From: DASYQD01 sp036005845
GTDB taxonomy: Bacteria; Acidobacteriota; Thermoanaerobaculia; Multivoradales; JAIOJS01
Length of the DNA: 64,000 nucleotides
Reading direction: 5' to 3'
Assembly (NCBI GenBank): GCA_036005845.1
Contig: DASYQD010000175.1
Location: 1-64,000 of the forward strand
The notes beneath the pieces were generated by a model. That model saw only the letters and a list, made by a program, of their open reading frames with translations. It was not told the DNA's origin and searched no databases. The first letter of the stretch is position 1; each line of letters begins with the position of its first letter. Below are positions 26,359-37,927 of this stretch, in pieces. Both the position numbers and the translations under genes were made by a program.

Positions 26359-28452
26359 CTACCCGGCCTTCTTCAGCACCAGCTCCACCTCGCGCAACGA
26401 CTCCGCCGCCCGCCCAAGCTGCTCCTCGTCGAGCTCCTCGCTGGCGAAGCTCTCCCGCAAATACAAATCCACCAACCGCGAAGTCGCCCCAGCCGCCGCC
26501 GGGAACCGCCCACCCGCGCTCTTCACCAACTGCAACGGCGCCATCGACCCCGGCACCGCCAACCCGCTGCGCTCCAACCGCTCCCGCAAGCGGCGATAAC
26601 TCTCCGTCGCCGTCCGCTTGCGATGCCGCCGCTGCCACCACAGCACCGCGATCACCACCAGCGCCACCACCGCGAACCCGATCGCCACCGGCACCCGCCA
26701 CCGCTCCCAACTCCACCCCTCAGTCCCCGGCGCCGCCGTCCCACCCGGCAGCGTCTCGACGCTCGGCGACCCCGCATCCGGCACGCTCTGATTGCGCTGG
26801 AAGATCTTCCAGAACGACAGCCAAGCCGACCGCGCCTGTAGCAACAACTGCATCTGGTCGTAGAAGCCGAACGTCAACACGTAACGGTCCCAGCGGAACA
26901 ACATGTAGTCCCACACTTCCGACACCAGCAACGGCAGATCGCGCTCCACCGCTCCCGGCCGCCCGGAAGCCGGCGTCGGGTCGAACAACTGCCAGCCGCG
27001 GTCCGGGAACCACGCCTCCACCCACGCGTGCGCGTTGCTCTGCCGCACCAGGTAATAACCCTCGAAGTCGTTCTCCTCGCCGCCGAGGAAGCCGGTGACG
27101 AAGCGCGCCGGGATCCCCTGGCTGCGCAACATCACCACCATCGCCGTGGCGAAGAACTCGCAGTGCCCGCGCCGCGTGCGGAAGAGGAAGTCCTCCAGCG
27201 CGAGCTGCCCCGACCGCCCGACGAAGTCCGTCGTGTACCCGTAACGCGTCGACAAATACTGCTCCAACCGCTCGGCGCGCTCGTAATCGCTGCCCTGCCC
27301 CATGCTCTGCGCGGCGAGGGCGGCGATGCGCGGCGTCACCGCGCGGCGGTCGAGGCTCGACTCGGCGCCGCTCTGCAGCTCCGGCGCCGGCAGGCTCTCC
27401 AGCGCCGGCTGGTCGGCCATGTCGACGTCGTACTGGAGCATCGCCGGCGGCACGTGGTAGAGCGCCACCGCGCCGCCGCGGTCGCGCGCCAGCGACGGCA
27501 CCCGCACCCGCAGCCCCACCGCACGGACCGGCATCGGCAGCGCCGGGCTGTTCCACGGCAGCAGCCACACCTCGGCGTTCTGCGTCGGCCGTCCCGGCGC
27601 CAGCCGGAACGTGCCGCCGGGCTCGGGCGCCAGCGATTCGGCGTTGCCGTTGGCCCGCCAGGTCCGGCCGTCGTAGAGATCGTAAGTGTCGGCCTTGAGG
27701 CGGATCTCACGCCGTGGCTTCGGCTGCGGCGAGAAGCGCATGCGCAACACCACCTGCCGCCCGGCGCGCGCGCTGCCGATGCTGTCGAGCGTGATCAGGT
27801 CCGAGAAGCCGGCGGCCTTCACCACCGTGCCGGTGCCGGCGCCACGCACGAGGATGTAGGGGGTGCGGATGCGCGGCAGCAGCGCGAAGAGAGGCGCGCC
27901 GAGCGCGATCGCCGCCACCGTGGCGCCGATGACGAAGGCGCGCAGCGGCGCCTTCACCGGCTCCTCGCGGCGGTAGCCGAAGCGCGCCAGGACCGAGAAG
28001 TAGGCGAAGCGCGCCAGCACCGCCATGGACAGCGCCACGAACGCCGCCAGGTAGAGCATGATGCTCGGGTGCACGCTGGTGCCCATGGCGGCGAGGAAGA
28101 GGAAGAAGACGCCGATCACCACGTGCCACTTGTCGCGCTCCTGCCGCAGCGCGAAGAGCTTGACGCCGACGGCGAAGAGCGCGAGGTGGATGACGGGCCG
28201 CACGAGCTGTCCGCTCCAACGCACGACGAGATCGAGATAGAGCAGCGGCAGGTAGGCGAGGCCGAGCACGTTCATCGCCCAGCCCGGCAGCCAGGTGCCC
28301 GGGTCGCGCCAGGCGCGGCGCAGGAAGAGCGCCACCGCCGCCGCATAGAGGACGAGCACCGGCCACTCCAGCACCTCGTTGAAGGGCAGCGGCAGCGGCG
28401 CCAGCAGCGCCAGCAGGCCGAGCAGCAGGCGCTTCTCCTTGCCGAAGCTCAT
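26359..28452 (-). CDS. Membrane-bound transglutaminase-like protein (TgpA type)
   Basis: The 697-residue protein has about six N-terminal transmembrane helices and a long periplasmic part with a transglutaminase-like core: Cys431 in RRGHCEFFATAM, His in SNAHAWVEAW and Asp in LFDPTP. One more TM helix (VAIGFAVVALVVIAVLWWQ) and a DUF4129-like cytoplasmic tail follow (TESYRRLRERLERSGL, DLYLRESFAS). This is the TgpA arrangement. Its ATG overlaps the stop of the DUF58 gene, and together with MoxR they form the common three-gene unit. Known members act on envelope proteins, possibly as periplasmic proteases or cross-linkers. Confidence 0.92.
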   Translation of the reverse strand: MSFGKEKRLLLGLLALLAPLPLPFNEVLEWPVLVLYAAAVALFLRRAWRDPGTWLPGWAMNVLGLAYLPLLYLDLVVRWSGQLVRPVIHLALFAVGVKLFALRQERDKWHVVIGVFFLFLAAMGTSVHPSIMLYLAAFVALSMAVLARFAYFSVLARFGYRREEPVKAPLRAFVIGATVAAIALGAPLFALLPRIRTPYILVRGAGTGTVVKAAGFSDLITLDSIGSARAGRQVVLRMRFSPQPKPRREIRLKADTYDLYDGRTWRANGNAESLAPEPGGTFRLAPGRPTQNAEVWLLPWNSPALPMPVRAVGLRVRVPSLARDRGGAVALYHVPPAMLQYDVDMADQPALESLPAPELQSGAESSLDRRAVTPRIAALAAQSMGQGSDYERAERLEQYLSTRYGYTTDFVGRSGQLALEDFLFRTRRGHCEFFATAMVVMLRSQGIPARFVTGFLGGEENDFEGYYLVRQSNAHAWVEAWFPDRGWQLFDPTPASGRPGAVERDLPLLVSEVWDYMLFRWDRYVLTFGFYDQMQLLLQARSAWLSFWKIFQRNQSVPDAGSPSVETLPGGTAAPGTEGWSWERWRVPVAIGFAVVALVVIAVLWWQRRHRKRTATESYRRLRERLERSGLAVPGSMAPLQLVKSAGGRFPAAAGATSRLVDLYLRESFASEELDEEQLGRAAESLREVELVLKKAG

Positions 28453-29465
28453 GCCGCCGCCACCGGTTCCATCGCGAGCCGCAGCTGCGGCGCGTCGGCC
28501 GACGAGGGACGCAGCACGTCGGCAGCGAGCGGCCGCGGCTCGACCAGCGCCAGCGCCTCGAGCACCGCGCGCCGTTGCAGCGCGCCGCTGGCGAAGGGCA
28601 GCCGGTCCTCGCGCGTCACCAGCTCCACCTCGAAGCCGCGGCCGAGATAATCGACAGCGGCCGTCGCTGCTTCGCTGACCAGCCGCTCGAAGCGCGCTTC
28701 CGCTTCCGGTGTCGACAGCGCGCCGACCGCGTTGTCGAAGACGATCGACAGCCGCCGCCCTTCCTCGGCTTCGCGCTCGGTGAAGACCATCGCGCCGGTG
28801 CGCGCCGTCTGCTTCCAGTGGATGCGCCGCGGGTCGTCACCCGAGCGGAAGGCACGCAGCGCGTGCAGGTCGTGGCCCCAGCCGACGCGCTGCGCGAAGC
28901 CCTCGCCGCGCGTCGAGGCGCGCTCGGGCGAGACGCCGCCAGCGGCGAAGAGCTCGGGGTAGACGAGCACCTCGGCGTCGACCGGGTAGCGCAATCCCTT
29001 GTGGAAGAAGCCGAGCGGGAAGATCGAGCCCACGTGCACCCACGAGAAACGGTGGCGCCCACGGCGCGGCACCAGCAGCTCGAGATAGCCGCGGCTGGTC
29101 CCGCGACGCGGCAGGTAGGGCACGAGCAACGGCTGCCCCGGCTCGCCGAGCGTGAACACCAACAGCCAACGCGGCAGCAAACGGCCGCCGTGCCGCACGA
29201 GGAGGCGCAGATGGAACGGCCGGTTGGCGAACACCTCGCTCGGCGCTTCGAGCTCGAGCCGAAGGCCCTGCAGGTTGACGCGCGAGGTGAGGCCCGATAC
29301 GACGAGCACGCCCAGCATCACCGCGAGGACGATGTAGAGCGCGTTGTTGCCGGTATTGGTGGCGGCGACGCCGACGAGCAGGCAGCCGACGACGTAGCCG
29401 ATGCCGACGCGGGTGGGGCGGATGCGCTCGGGGACGGGCCACTTCCAGCCGCGGCGGAAAGCCAT
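28449..29465 (-). CDS. DUF58 protein (von Willebrand-like)
   Basis: The 338-residue protein has two N-terminal transmembrane helices (GIGYVVGCLLVGVAATNTGNN and a following hydrophobic run). A beta-rich part and the diagnostic DUF58 core LRAFRSGDDPRRIHWKQTARTG come next. A VWA-like C-terminal half contains SIVFDNAV. It is the middle gene of the MoxR-DUF58-transglutaminase operon. The ATG at 29465 is two bases after the MoxR stop. Partner MoxR ATPases are thought to help assemble metal- or co-factor-dependent complexes with such VWA proteins. Confidence 0.92.
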   Translation of the reverse strand: MAFRRGWKWPVPERIRPTRVGIGYVVGCLLVGVAATNTGNNALYIVLAVMLGVLVVSGLTSRVNLQGLRLELEAPSEVFANRPFHLRLLVRHGGRLLPRWLLVFTLGEPGQPLLVPYLPRRGTSRGYLELLVPRRGRHRFSWVHVGSIFPLGFFHKGLRYPVDAEVLVYPELFAAGGVSPERASTRGEGFAQRVGWGHDLHALRAFRSGDDPRRIHWKQTARTGAMVFTEREAEEGRRLSIVFDNAVGALSTPEAEARFERLVSEAATAAVDYLGRGFEVELVTREDRLPFASGALQRRAVLEALALVEPRPLAADVLRPSSADAPQLRLAMEPVAAA

Positions 29466-29467
29466 GG

Positions 29468-30442
<975 letters not shown>

Positions 30443-30527
30443 CGCCAGGGAGGAGGTCGAGATTCTAACGGACGCCGCGCGCCGACCGTCGTGGCGAAAG
30501 GCTCGAAATGGCCGAGCACGGTGGGTA

Positions 30528-30556
30528 TTGACAGTAGCGTAATCCAGGCGTAATCT
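30528..30556 (+). promoter_or_regulatory. Sigma-70-type promoter upstream of recA
   Basis: A perfect -35 TTGACA (30528-30533) is followed after exactly 17 bases by TAATCT (30551-30556) as a weak -10. It lies in an AT-richer patch 140 bases before the recA start. I saw no LexA box of the Gram-negative or Gram-positive type nearby, so SOS control is not evident here. Confidence 0.45.
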
Positions 30557-30695
30557 GCTCCGCGAGGTCGACACCGCAGGAGCTGAGCCAATCCGGCTAT
30601 CCTTTCCGTTTGTAGCCACAGCACAGCCGAGGGAACGCGCGGCGTGCGACCGTCCGCAACAGCGGCGGCCACCCTGAAAAGCATCTGGAGAACGT

Positions 30696-31737
<1,042 letters not shown>

Positions 31738-31739
<2 letters not shown>

Positions 31740-31761
31740 GCGCTTGGCGCAGGCAGCGCTC
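31738..31761. terminator. Hairpin between recA and the convergent DUF4388 gene
   Basis: GAGCGCT (31738-31744) pairs with AGCGCTC (31755-31761) around a 10-base loop. It occupies the whole 22-base gap between the two convergent stop codons. There is no T-tract on either side, so a bidirectional terminator is only a suggestion. Confidence 0.35.
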
Positions 31762-32844
31762 TCACCCCATGAACCGCCGCAGCCAGGGGTTGCGCGCGCC
31801 CTTGCCCAGCGCCTTGAGCTCGGCAAGCGGGCGCGGCAGCAGCGCGAGCTGCCCCTTCTGCAGCTGCAGCAGCACCAGGTCCATGCGCTCCTCGCGGCGG
31901 TCGGCGGGGACGTCGGTGAGCACCAGGTCGCCAAGCGAGCGGCTGCCGTCCATCAGCCGGTAGAACGCCATCTCGTCGGCACGCACCGCCTCGATCTCCT
32001 CGCCTTCCACCCATAGCGGATAGAAGCGGTGCAGCCACTCGAGCGGCAGCGACAGGTGGCGCGGCGAGAAGAGCACCTCCTCCTCGTTGGCCTGCTCGAG
32101 CATGAGGTCGAACATGCGGATCTCGCTCGAGGCGCCCGAGACCTCGTCGAGCCGGTCCACCTCGAGCGTGCCGTCGACGAGCAGCTGGTAGGTGGCCTCG
32201 AGGAACCGGAAGCGCGAGCCGTGCACCAGCTCGTAGAGCTCGTCGACGCGCCGCGGTCGGTCGACGCTGGCGAGGATCTGTTTGACGAGAGGCGAACGGT
32301 CGCCCGGCGGCGGCGGCCCGCCCGGCCGCAGCACGACGCCGTCATGCACCAGGACCTGGCGGATGCGTTCGTGCTCGTCGGCCCAGCGCGTCCCCTCCAG
32401 CGACAGCGCCAGCGGGTCGAGCGGCTCGGTGAGACGGTCGCCGACCTCCGGCATCTCCTGCAGGAAGTAGAAGACGCCGTGGTCCCAGATGAAGAGGTCG
32501 CATACCCGCTCTTCGACATGCTTGGCGAGCGCGTAAGCGCACTCCTGCGCCGAGAGCAGGCCGAGGTCGACGAGCGCGGTGCCCAGCCGCGCGCCGGAGA
32601 CGCGGCAGAGGGCGAGGGCCTCCAGCAGCTTGCGGCGCTGGAGGTAGCCGTTGAGCAGCAGATGCTGGCCGAAGTACTCCGAGGGATCGCCGGCGATGCA
32701 GCCGAGGATGAGGCCGCGCTCGAAGATCACCCGCTTCTCGCGCCGCGCCGTACGCACCACCAGCGACCCCGAGCGCCGCTCGTTGTGCGGCCACTGCAGC
32801 AGGTCGGAGAGGGACATCGCGCCCAGCCGGCCGGTGAATTCCAT
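31762..32844 (-). CDS. DUF4388 (PatA-like N-terminal) protein
   Basis: The 360-residue protein begins MEFTGRLGAMSLSDLLQWPHNERRSGSLVV, the start of DUF4388/PatA-like domains, followed by KRVIFERGLILGC. A second segment (GTALVDLGLLSAQECAYALAKHVEERV) resembles the GspE-N-like fold that often follows DUF4388. The last 150 residues are helical and unassigned. Such proteins are common in Myxococcota and Acidobacteriota and are linked to gliding or two-component signalling, but the role here is unknown. Confidence 0.85.
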   Translation of the reverse strand: MEFTGRLGAMSLSDLLQWPHNERRSGSLVVRTARREKRVIFERGLILGCIAGDPSEYFGQHLLLNGYLQRRKLLEALALCRVSGARLGTALVDLGLLSAQECAYALAKHVEERVCDLFIWDHGVFYFLQEMPEVGDRLTEPLDPLALSLEGTRWADEHERIRQVLVHDGVVLRPGGPPPPGDRSPLVKQILASVDRPRRVDELYELVHGSRFRFLEATYQLLVDGTLEVDRLDEVSGASSEIRMFDLMLEQANEEEVLFSPRHLSLPLEWLHRFYPLWVEGEEIEAVRADEMAFYRLMDGSRSLGDLVLTDVPADRREERMDLVLLQLQKGQLALLPRPLAELKALGKGARNPWLRRFMG

Positions 32845-32998
32845 CTGTCCCGCGATGCTATCGCCACCGTGGCGCGCCGGCGGCGCGACGCTTCACAGCT
32901 CGCTGACGGCGCCCTTCGCGCTAAGCTGCGGCCTCGCCGCCGGGCATGCGGCAACCCAGACGTGCCGCGCGGCGCCCGCCAGCGTCAGACCTCCAACC

Positions 32999-34471
32999 GT
33001 GATCCTCGCCGCGATCTACTTCGCCAGCCTGCTGTTGCTGTGCCTCTACGGCGCCCACCGCTGCCTGCTGGTGTGGCTCTACTTCCGCCACGCCGACCGG
33101 CAGCCGGTCGCGCGCGACCGCTTCGCCACGCCGCCGCGCGTGCTCGTGCAGCTGCCGATGTACAACGAGCGCTTCGTCGCCGAGCGCCTCATCGCGGCGG
33201 TGGCGGCGCTACGCTGGCCGCGCGAGCGGCTCGAGATCCAGGTGCTCGACGACTCGACCGACGACACGGGGGCAATCGCGCAGGCCGCCGTCGACCGCTG
33301 GCGCGCGCAAGGCGTGCCGATCGTGCGCCTCCACCGCCGCGACCGCCACGGCTTCAAGGCCGGCGCGCTGCAGGCGGGCCTCGCGCGTACGGACGCCGAG
33401 CTCATCGCCATCTTCGACGCCGACTTCGTGCCCGATCCCGATTTCCTTCTCCGCACCGTCGACTTCTTCACCGATTCGGCTGTCGGGATGGTGCAGGTGC
33501 GCTGGGGCCACCTCAACCGCCGCTTCTCGCTGCTCACCCGCGCGGAGGCGGCCTACCTCGACGGCCACTTCCTGCTCGAGTCCTGCGCGCGCTTCCGCTC
33601 CGGCCGGCTCTTCAACTTCAACGGCACCGCCGGCGTGTGGAGGCGCACTGCCATCGAGGACGCCGGCGGCTGGCAGCACGACACGCTGACCGAGGACCTC
33701 GACCTCTCCTACCGCGCGCAGCTGCGCGGCTGGCGCTTCCTCTTCGTGCGCGACCCGGTCTGCCCGGGCGAGCTGCCGGTGGAGATGAACGGCTTCAAGA
33801 CACAGCAGCACCGCTGGGCCAAAGGCGGCGTGCAGACGGCGCGCAAGCTGCTGCCGGCGATCCTGCGCAGCAAGCTGCCGCTGGCGCTCAAGGTCGAGGC
33901 CTTCTTCCACCTCACCAACAACCTGGCGGCGCTGCTCTTCCTCGCCGTCGCCTTCTGCCGGCCGGCTCGCCTCTCCGAGTGGCGCGGCCTCGCCTACCTG
34001 CTGCGCGTCGACGTGCCGGTGCTGCTGCTGGCGACGGCGTCGACCTGCACCTTCTACCTGCTGGCCCAGCGCGAGGCGGGCGTGTCGAGGCGCGAGCGGC
34101 TGCTGCTGCTGCCGGTGCTCATCGCCACCGGCGTGGGCGTTTCGCTCAACAACGCCCGCGCCGTGGTCGAGGGGCTCTTCGGACCGGCGGGTAACTTCGT
34201 GCGCACGCCGAAGTACGCGGTGACCGGCGGCGAGAGCAAGTTTCGACAGTTGCGGACCTACCACCGTTCGGCTGCAGTGTGGACGGTCGCCGAGGTGCTG
34301 TGCGCCGTCTGGTTCGCCGCCCTCGTCGTGCACACCGCCGAGCACGCCGACTGGCTGGCGATGGTCTTTTACGCGCTGCTCGCCTGGGGCTTCGGCTACG
34401 TCGCGACCCTGAGCCTGCTGCAGAGCCGCGGCGCGGCGCCACCGCTCCCCGCGCCGGCGCCGGCGGCGTAG
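32999..34471 (+). CDS. Cellulose-synthase-like GT2 glycosyltransferase
   Basis: The 490-residue processive-type GT2 has an N-terminal TM helix (LAAIYFASLLLLCLYGAHRC). The nucleotide-sugar site is QVLDDSTDD and AIFDADFVPDPDF (D-x-D). The acceptor motif is TEDLDLSYRAQLRGW, and QQHRWAKGGVQ is the Q-x2-RW pattern. Four or five C-terminal TM helices follow. It most resembles CESA-like/mannan synthase proteins. The GTG at 32999 is chosen because the preceding frame is shadow sequence. It stands alone, 10 kb from the EPS locus. No BcsB-like or PilZ partner is present. Confidence 0.9.
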   Translation: MILAAIYFASLLLLCLYGAHRCLLVWLYFRHADRQPVARDRFATPPRVLVQLPMYNERFVAERLIAAVAALRWPRERLEIQVLDDSTDDTGAIAQAAVDRWRAQGVPIVRLHRRDRHGFKAGALQAGLARTDAELIAIFDADFVPDPDFLLRTVDFFTDSAVGMVQVRWGHLNRRFSLLTRAEAAYLDGHFLLESCARFRSGRLFNFNGTAGVWRRTAIEDAGGWQHDTLTEDLDLSYRAQLRGWRFLFVRDPVCPGELPVEMNGFKTQQHRWAKGGVQTARKLLPAILRSKLPLALKVEAFFHLTNNLAALLFLAVAFCRPARLSEWRGLAYLLRVDVPVLLLATASTCTFYLLAQREAGVSRRERLLLLPVLIATGVGVSLNNARAVVEGLFGPAGNFVRTPKYAVTGGESKFRQLRTYHRSAAVWTVAEVLCAVWFAALVVHTAEHADWLAMVFYALLAWGFGYVATLSLLQSRGAAPPLPAPAPAA

Positions 34472-34553
34472 TACCAGCGCGCGCTGCTCGCGCCCGCTCT
34501 CTCGCTTTGCCGCACCGTGACAATGCCGGTCGCGGCCCGTATCCTGTTCCGCC

Positions 34554-37500
34554 ATGAGAGTGAACTTCCGGCCATTGGCCTTGCTCGCTTACGCGTCCTC
34601 CGCTCTGCTCGCCTCGGCCGCGGCGCACGCCGCGGCACCGCCTTGCAAGCCGTGCGCTGGCGTCACCACTTCGAGCGTCGGCGAGGCGGTTGCCGCGCTG
34701 CAGCAAGCGCCCCGCGTCGCCGAGGACGCCCGCCTCTACGTGCGCTGGCGCCACGACGCCTTGCGGGATTGGGACCCGGCGCCGGCGCGAGCGATCGCCG
34801 ACGCCGGCGGCACGCCGTGGGTCGAGATCGCCTTCCACACCCCGTCGCCGCTCGTCGAGCACGCCGGCGAGCTGGAGCGCGAGCTCGGCGGCCTCGCCGC
34901 GATGGCGAAGAACGCCGGCCCGCTGCTCCACTTCGAGATCGTCTGGGAGCCGCAGGTCGATTCGGCGGCGCAGGCCGATCCGCCCGACCGCCTCGTGCAG
35001 TACGCCTTCCTGCTCAAGCGCGCCGCCGTCGTCGTCACCGGCGCCATCCCCGACGCGCGCGTGCTCACCGGCCCGCTGCCGGCCGACGCCGACGCATTGC
35101 GTGCGCTCTACGCGCAAGACCTCGCGGCGTACGCCGACGGCGTCGTGCTGCAGGGGCCGGTCGCGGACGGCGCGCTGCAGAAGGTCCTCAGCGCGCTCGA
35201 GGAGCTCGACCCGGGACGGCCGCTGGCGATCGTCGGGCTGGCGTGGCCGACGCCGAGCGAGCTGACGGTGGCCGAGGCCGCGCGGCTCGGCGCGCTCGGC
35301 GCATCGATCGCGCTTTTCGACCTGCCACCGGAGCCGGCGCCCGCCGAGCCAGCTGGGGCTCCCGCTGAGTCGGCAACTCCGCAACCCTCGTCGCCGGCGG
35401 AGGCGGCCACCGCACCTCAGCCCGCGACGCCGCCACCGCCGCGCCCCTCGCTCGCACCGCTCGCCGTGCTCGCCAACGAGACCAGGGGCGACCTCGCCTA
35501 CGACGCTTCGTCGAGCCCGCCGTCGACATGGTCGTTCGCGCGCGCCAAGGACCTCGGCCTGCGCGTCGTCGCCCGCCGCCCCGGCGACGAGCCGCTGGCG
35601 CTCGCCTTCGACGACCCGACGCTCACCGCGCCCGAGGTAGTGAGCCTGCGCACCGGCGAGGCGCAGGCCGTCGCCGGCGCGAGCGGCCCGAAGGGCGTGC
35701 GGCTGCGCATCTCGGCGCCGGTGGCGCTGATCCGCCTCTCTCGCCGCGAAGCGGCCGACCTGCGGACGATTCGTGGCTCCGAAGAAGTGGCGACCGAGCG
35801 GCAGATGCCGGTCGAGGAGATCCTCCGCCGCCTGCAGGCCTTCGACGACGCGCAGGCACGCCGGCTCGACCACTACCAAGCCACCAACACCACCAACCTC
35901 CGTTTCCAGGGCGCCGGCGAGCAGGGCGTCGAGGTGACCTTCCGCGGCCCATTCTTCTATCGCGAAGGAAAAGGTTTCGATTGGGCGTGGGAGGACCTCT
36001 TCATCGGCGGCGTCAAGTGGCGCGGCAAGACGCTGCCCGAGATCCCGCTCCTGCAACCCGAGAAGGCGGCGGCGATGCCGCTGCAGATCCACTTCACGCG
36101 CGAGTACCGCTACCGCCTGCGCGGCACCGACACGATCGACGGCCGCCCGGTGTGGGTGGTCGACTTCGAGCCCGCCGACGCGACGGTTGCGGCCAGCGGC
36201 AAGCTCTACCAGGGAACCGTCTGGATCGACCGCGAGCACTACGGCCGCGTGCGCACGCGCGGCCTGCAGGTGGGCTTGACCGGCGACGTCATCTCCAACG
36301 AGGAGACGCTCGAGTACAAGCCAGTCGACGCCGCCGGCAAACCCGCCGCGTGGACGCCCGACGCCTACTGGCTGCCGCTGCGCGTGCTCGGCCAGCAGCT
36401 CCTCTCCGTCGTCAACTCGACGACGGTGGTCGAGAAGGAGACGCTGCTTTCCAACCTCGTCCTCAACGGCGCCGACTTCGAGGAGAAGCTCGCCGCCGTG
36501 CAGCAAAGCGACGCCACCATGGTGCGCGACACCGCGCAGGGCATGCGCTACCTGGTCAAGCAGAACGGCAGCGGCGAGCGCGTGGTCAAAGAAGGCTTCG
36601 ACACCAACAAGCTCTTCCTGCTCGGCGGCGTCTTCTACGACGACGCCCTCGACTACCCGCTGCCGCTCGCCGGCGTCAACTACTTCTCGTTCGACGTCAA
36701 GGGCACCGGCCAGCAGGCCAACCTCTTCTTCGGCGGCGCGCTGCTGCAGGCCAACATCGCGCAGCCCAAGCTGCTCGGCAGCCGCTTCGACGCCGGCGCC
36801 GACTTCTTCGCCCTCGCCCTCGGCCTCGGCGACGAGGTCTATTCCGGCGACACCAAGCTCACCGGCGAGACGGTGAAGATCGCGCCGGCGCACGTCAACC
36901 TCAAGATCGGCCGCCCGCTGGGCAGCTTCTTCCGCCTCGGCGCCACCTACGGCGTCAACTGGTTCCGCTTCTCCGACGACGACGAGACGGCCTCCGACTT
37001 CGTCATCCCCTCCGACCACTTCCTGCACTCCTTCGAGCTCGAGGGCCGCTACTCGCGCGCCGGCTACCGCATCTCGGCAAGCGGCAGCTTCAACAAGCGC
37101 TCGACGTGGGAGCCGTGGGGGTTCCCCGGCACCTTCGACCCGGCGACCAAGGACTTCCAGCGCTGGGACGTGCGCGCCGCCAAGAGCTGGTACCTACCGC
37201 GCTTCCAGCGCCTCGGACTCGAGCTCGACTACCTCGACGGCAAGGACCTCGACCGCTTCAGCAAGTACCAGTTCGGCTTCTTCGGCGCCAGCCGCGTGCA
37301 CGGCTATCAGTCGGGCAAGGTGCGCGCCGAGAGCGCCTACGCGGCGCACGTCTCCTACGGCGTCGGCGTCGGCGAGGTGGTGCGACTCGACTTGATCGGC
37401 GACGCGGCGTGGGCGACCGACGAGGCGAGCGGCCTCGACCGCGAGCTGCTATCCGGCATCGGCCTGGCCGGCTCCTTCATGGGTCCATGGCAGACGGTGG

Positions 37501-37583
37501 TGCAGCTCGACGTCGGCACCCCGCTGGCGGGGCCCGACAGTGGGTTCGTGGCGTACCTGGTCTTTCTGAAGCTGTTCAAGTGA
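34554..37583 (+). CDS. Large secreted protein with C-terminal beta-barrel-like half
   Basis: The 1009-residue protein has a signal peptide (LALLAYASSALLASAAAHAA) and a domain of about 220 residues (ARLYVRWRHDALRDWDP, AAVVVTGAIPDARVLTGPLPAD). A Pro/Ala-rich linker near residues 260-300 follows. A middle beta-rich part contains HFTREYRYRLRGTDTIDGRPVWVVDFEP. The last 370 residues have alternating strands (GVNYFSFDVKGTGQQANLFFGGALL, LGATYGVNWFRFSDDD) ending in LVFLKLFK. The end resembles an outer-membrane beta-barrel of the Omp85 type, though not typical BamA. It is co-translated with the Smr gene (GTGA overlap). I cannot name a family. Confidence 0.75.
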   Translation: MRVNFRPLALLAYASSALLASAAAHAAAPPCKPCAGVTTSSVGEAVAALQQAPRVAEDARLYVRWRHDALRDWDPAPARAIADAGGTPWVEIAFHTPSPLVEHAGELERELGGLAAMAKNAGPLLHFEIVWEPQVDSAAQADPPDRLVQYAFLLKRAAVVVTGAIPDARVLTGPLPADADALRALYAQDLAAYADGVVLQGPVADGALQKVLSALEELDPGRPLAIVGLAWPTPSELTVAEAARLGALGASIALFDLPPEPAPAEPAGAPAESATPQPSSPAEAATAPQPATPPPPRPSLAPLAVLANETRGDLAYDASSSPPSTWSFARAKDLGLRVVARRPGDEPLALAFDDPTLTAPEVVSLRTGEAQAVAGASGPKGVRLRISAPVALIRLSRREAADLRTIRGSEEVATERQMPVEEILRRLQAFDDAQARRLDHYQATNTTNLRFQGAGEQGVEVTFRGPFFYREGKGFDWAWEDLFIGGVKWRGKTLPEIPLLQPEKAAAMPLQIHFTREYRYRLRGTDTIDGRPVWVVDFEPADATVAASGKLYQGTVWIDREHYGRVRTRGLQVGLTGDVISNEETLEYKPVDAAGKPAAWTPDAYWLPLRVLGQQLLSVVNSTTVVEKETLLSNLVLNGADFEEKLAAVQQSDATMVRDTAQGMRYLVKQNGSGERVVKEGFDTNKLFLLGGVFYDDALDYPLPLAGVNYFSFDVKGTGQQANLFFGGALLQANIAQPKLLGSRFDAGADFFALALGLGDEVYSGDTKLTGETVKIAPAHVNLKIGRPLGSFFRLGATYGVNWFRFSDDDETASDFVIPSDHFLHSFELEGRYSRAGYRISASGSFNKRSTWEPWGFPGTFDPATKDFQRWDVRAAKSWYLPRFQRLGLELDYLDGKDLDRFSKYQFGFFGASRVHGYQSGKVRAESAYAAHVSYGVGVGEVVRLDLIGDAAWATDEASGLDRELLSGIGLAGSFMGPWQTVVQLDVGTPLAGPDSGFVAYLVFLKLFK

Positions 37584-37927
37584 GCGAGGACGCCTCGGGC
37601 TCGATCGACGGGGAGGCGCCGGTCGACGAGGGCACCGCGGTCGAGCTCGAGGTGACCGACGTGCTCGACCTGCACAGCTTCCCGCCGGGAGAGATCGGCG
37701 CGCTGGTGCGCGACTACCTCGACCTCGCGTGCGAGCGCGGCTTCGCGCAGGTGCGCATCGTCCACGGCCGCGGCGTCGGCGTGCAGCGTGAGCGGGTGCG
37801 GAAGATCCTCGAGCGCGATGCGCGCGTCGAGGCGTTCGGCGACGCGCCCGCCGAGGCCGGCGGTTGGGGCGCGACGTGGGCGCGGCTGCGCGCCGTACCG
37901 CCGCTCGCCGGCGACCCAACGCCATGA
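37580..37927 (+). CDS. Smr-domain protein
   Basis: The 115-residue protein is a short acidic leader plus an Smr domain: VLDLHSFPPGEIGALVRDYLDLA and VRIVHGRGVGVQRERVRKIL, the DLH and HGRG motifs of this nuclease-related fold. Stand-alone Smr domains can cleave or bind RNA/DNA; some act on stalled ribosomes. It starts at a GTG overlapping the previous stop and ends in an ATGA overlap with the deacetylase gene, so all three are coupled. Why these functions are linked is not evident. Confidence 0.88.
   Translation: MSEDASGSIDGEAPVDEGTAVELEVTDVLDLHSFPPGEIGALVRDYLDLACERGFAQVRIVHGRGVGVQRERVRKILERDARVEAFGDAPAEAGGWGATWARLRAVPPLAGDPTP

Noticed and set aside
30443..30695. LexA box in the recA promoter
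   Set aside because: No recognisable GAAC-n4-GTTC-type or CTGT-n8-ACAG-type site was seen.
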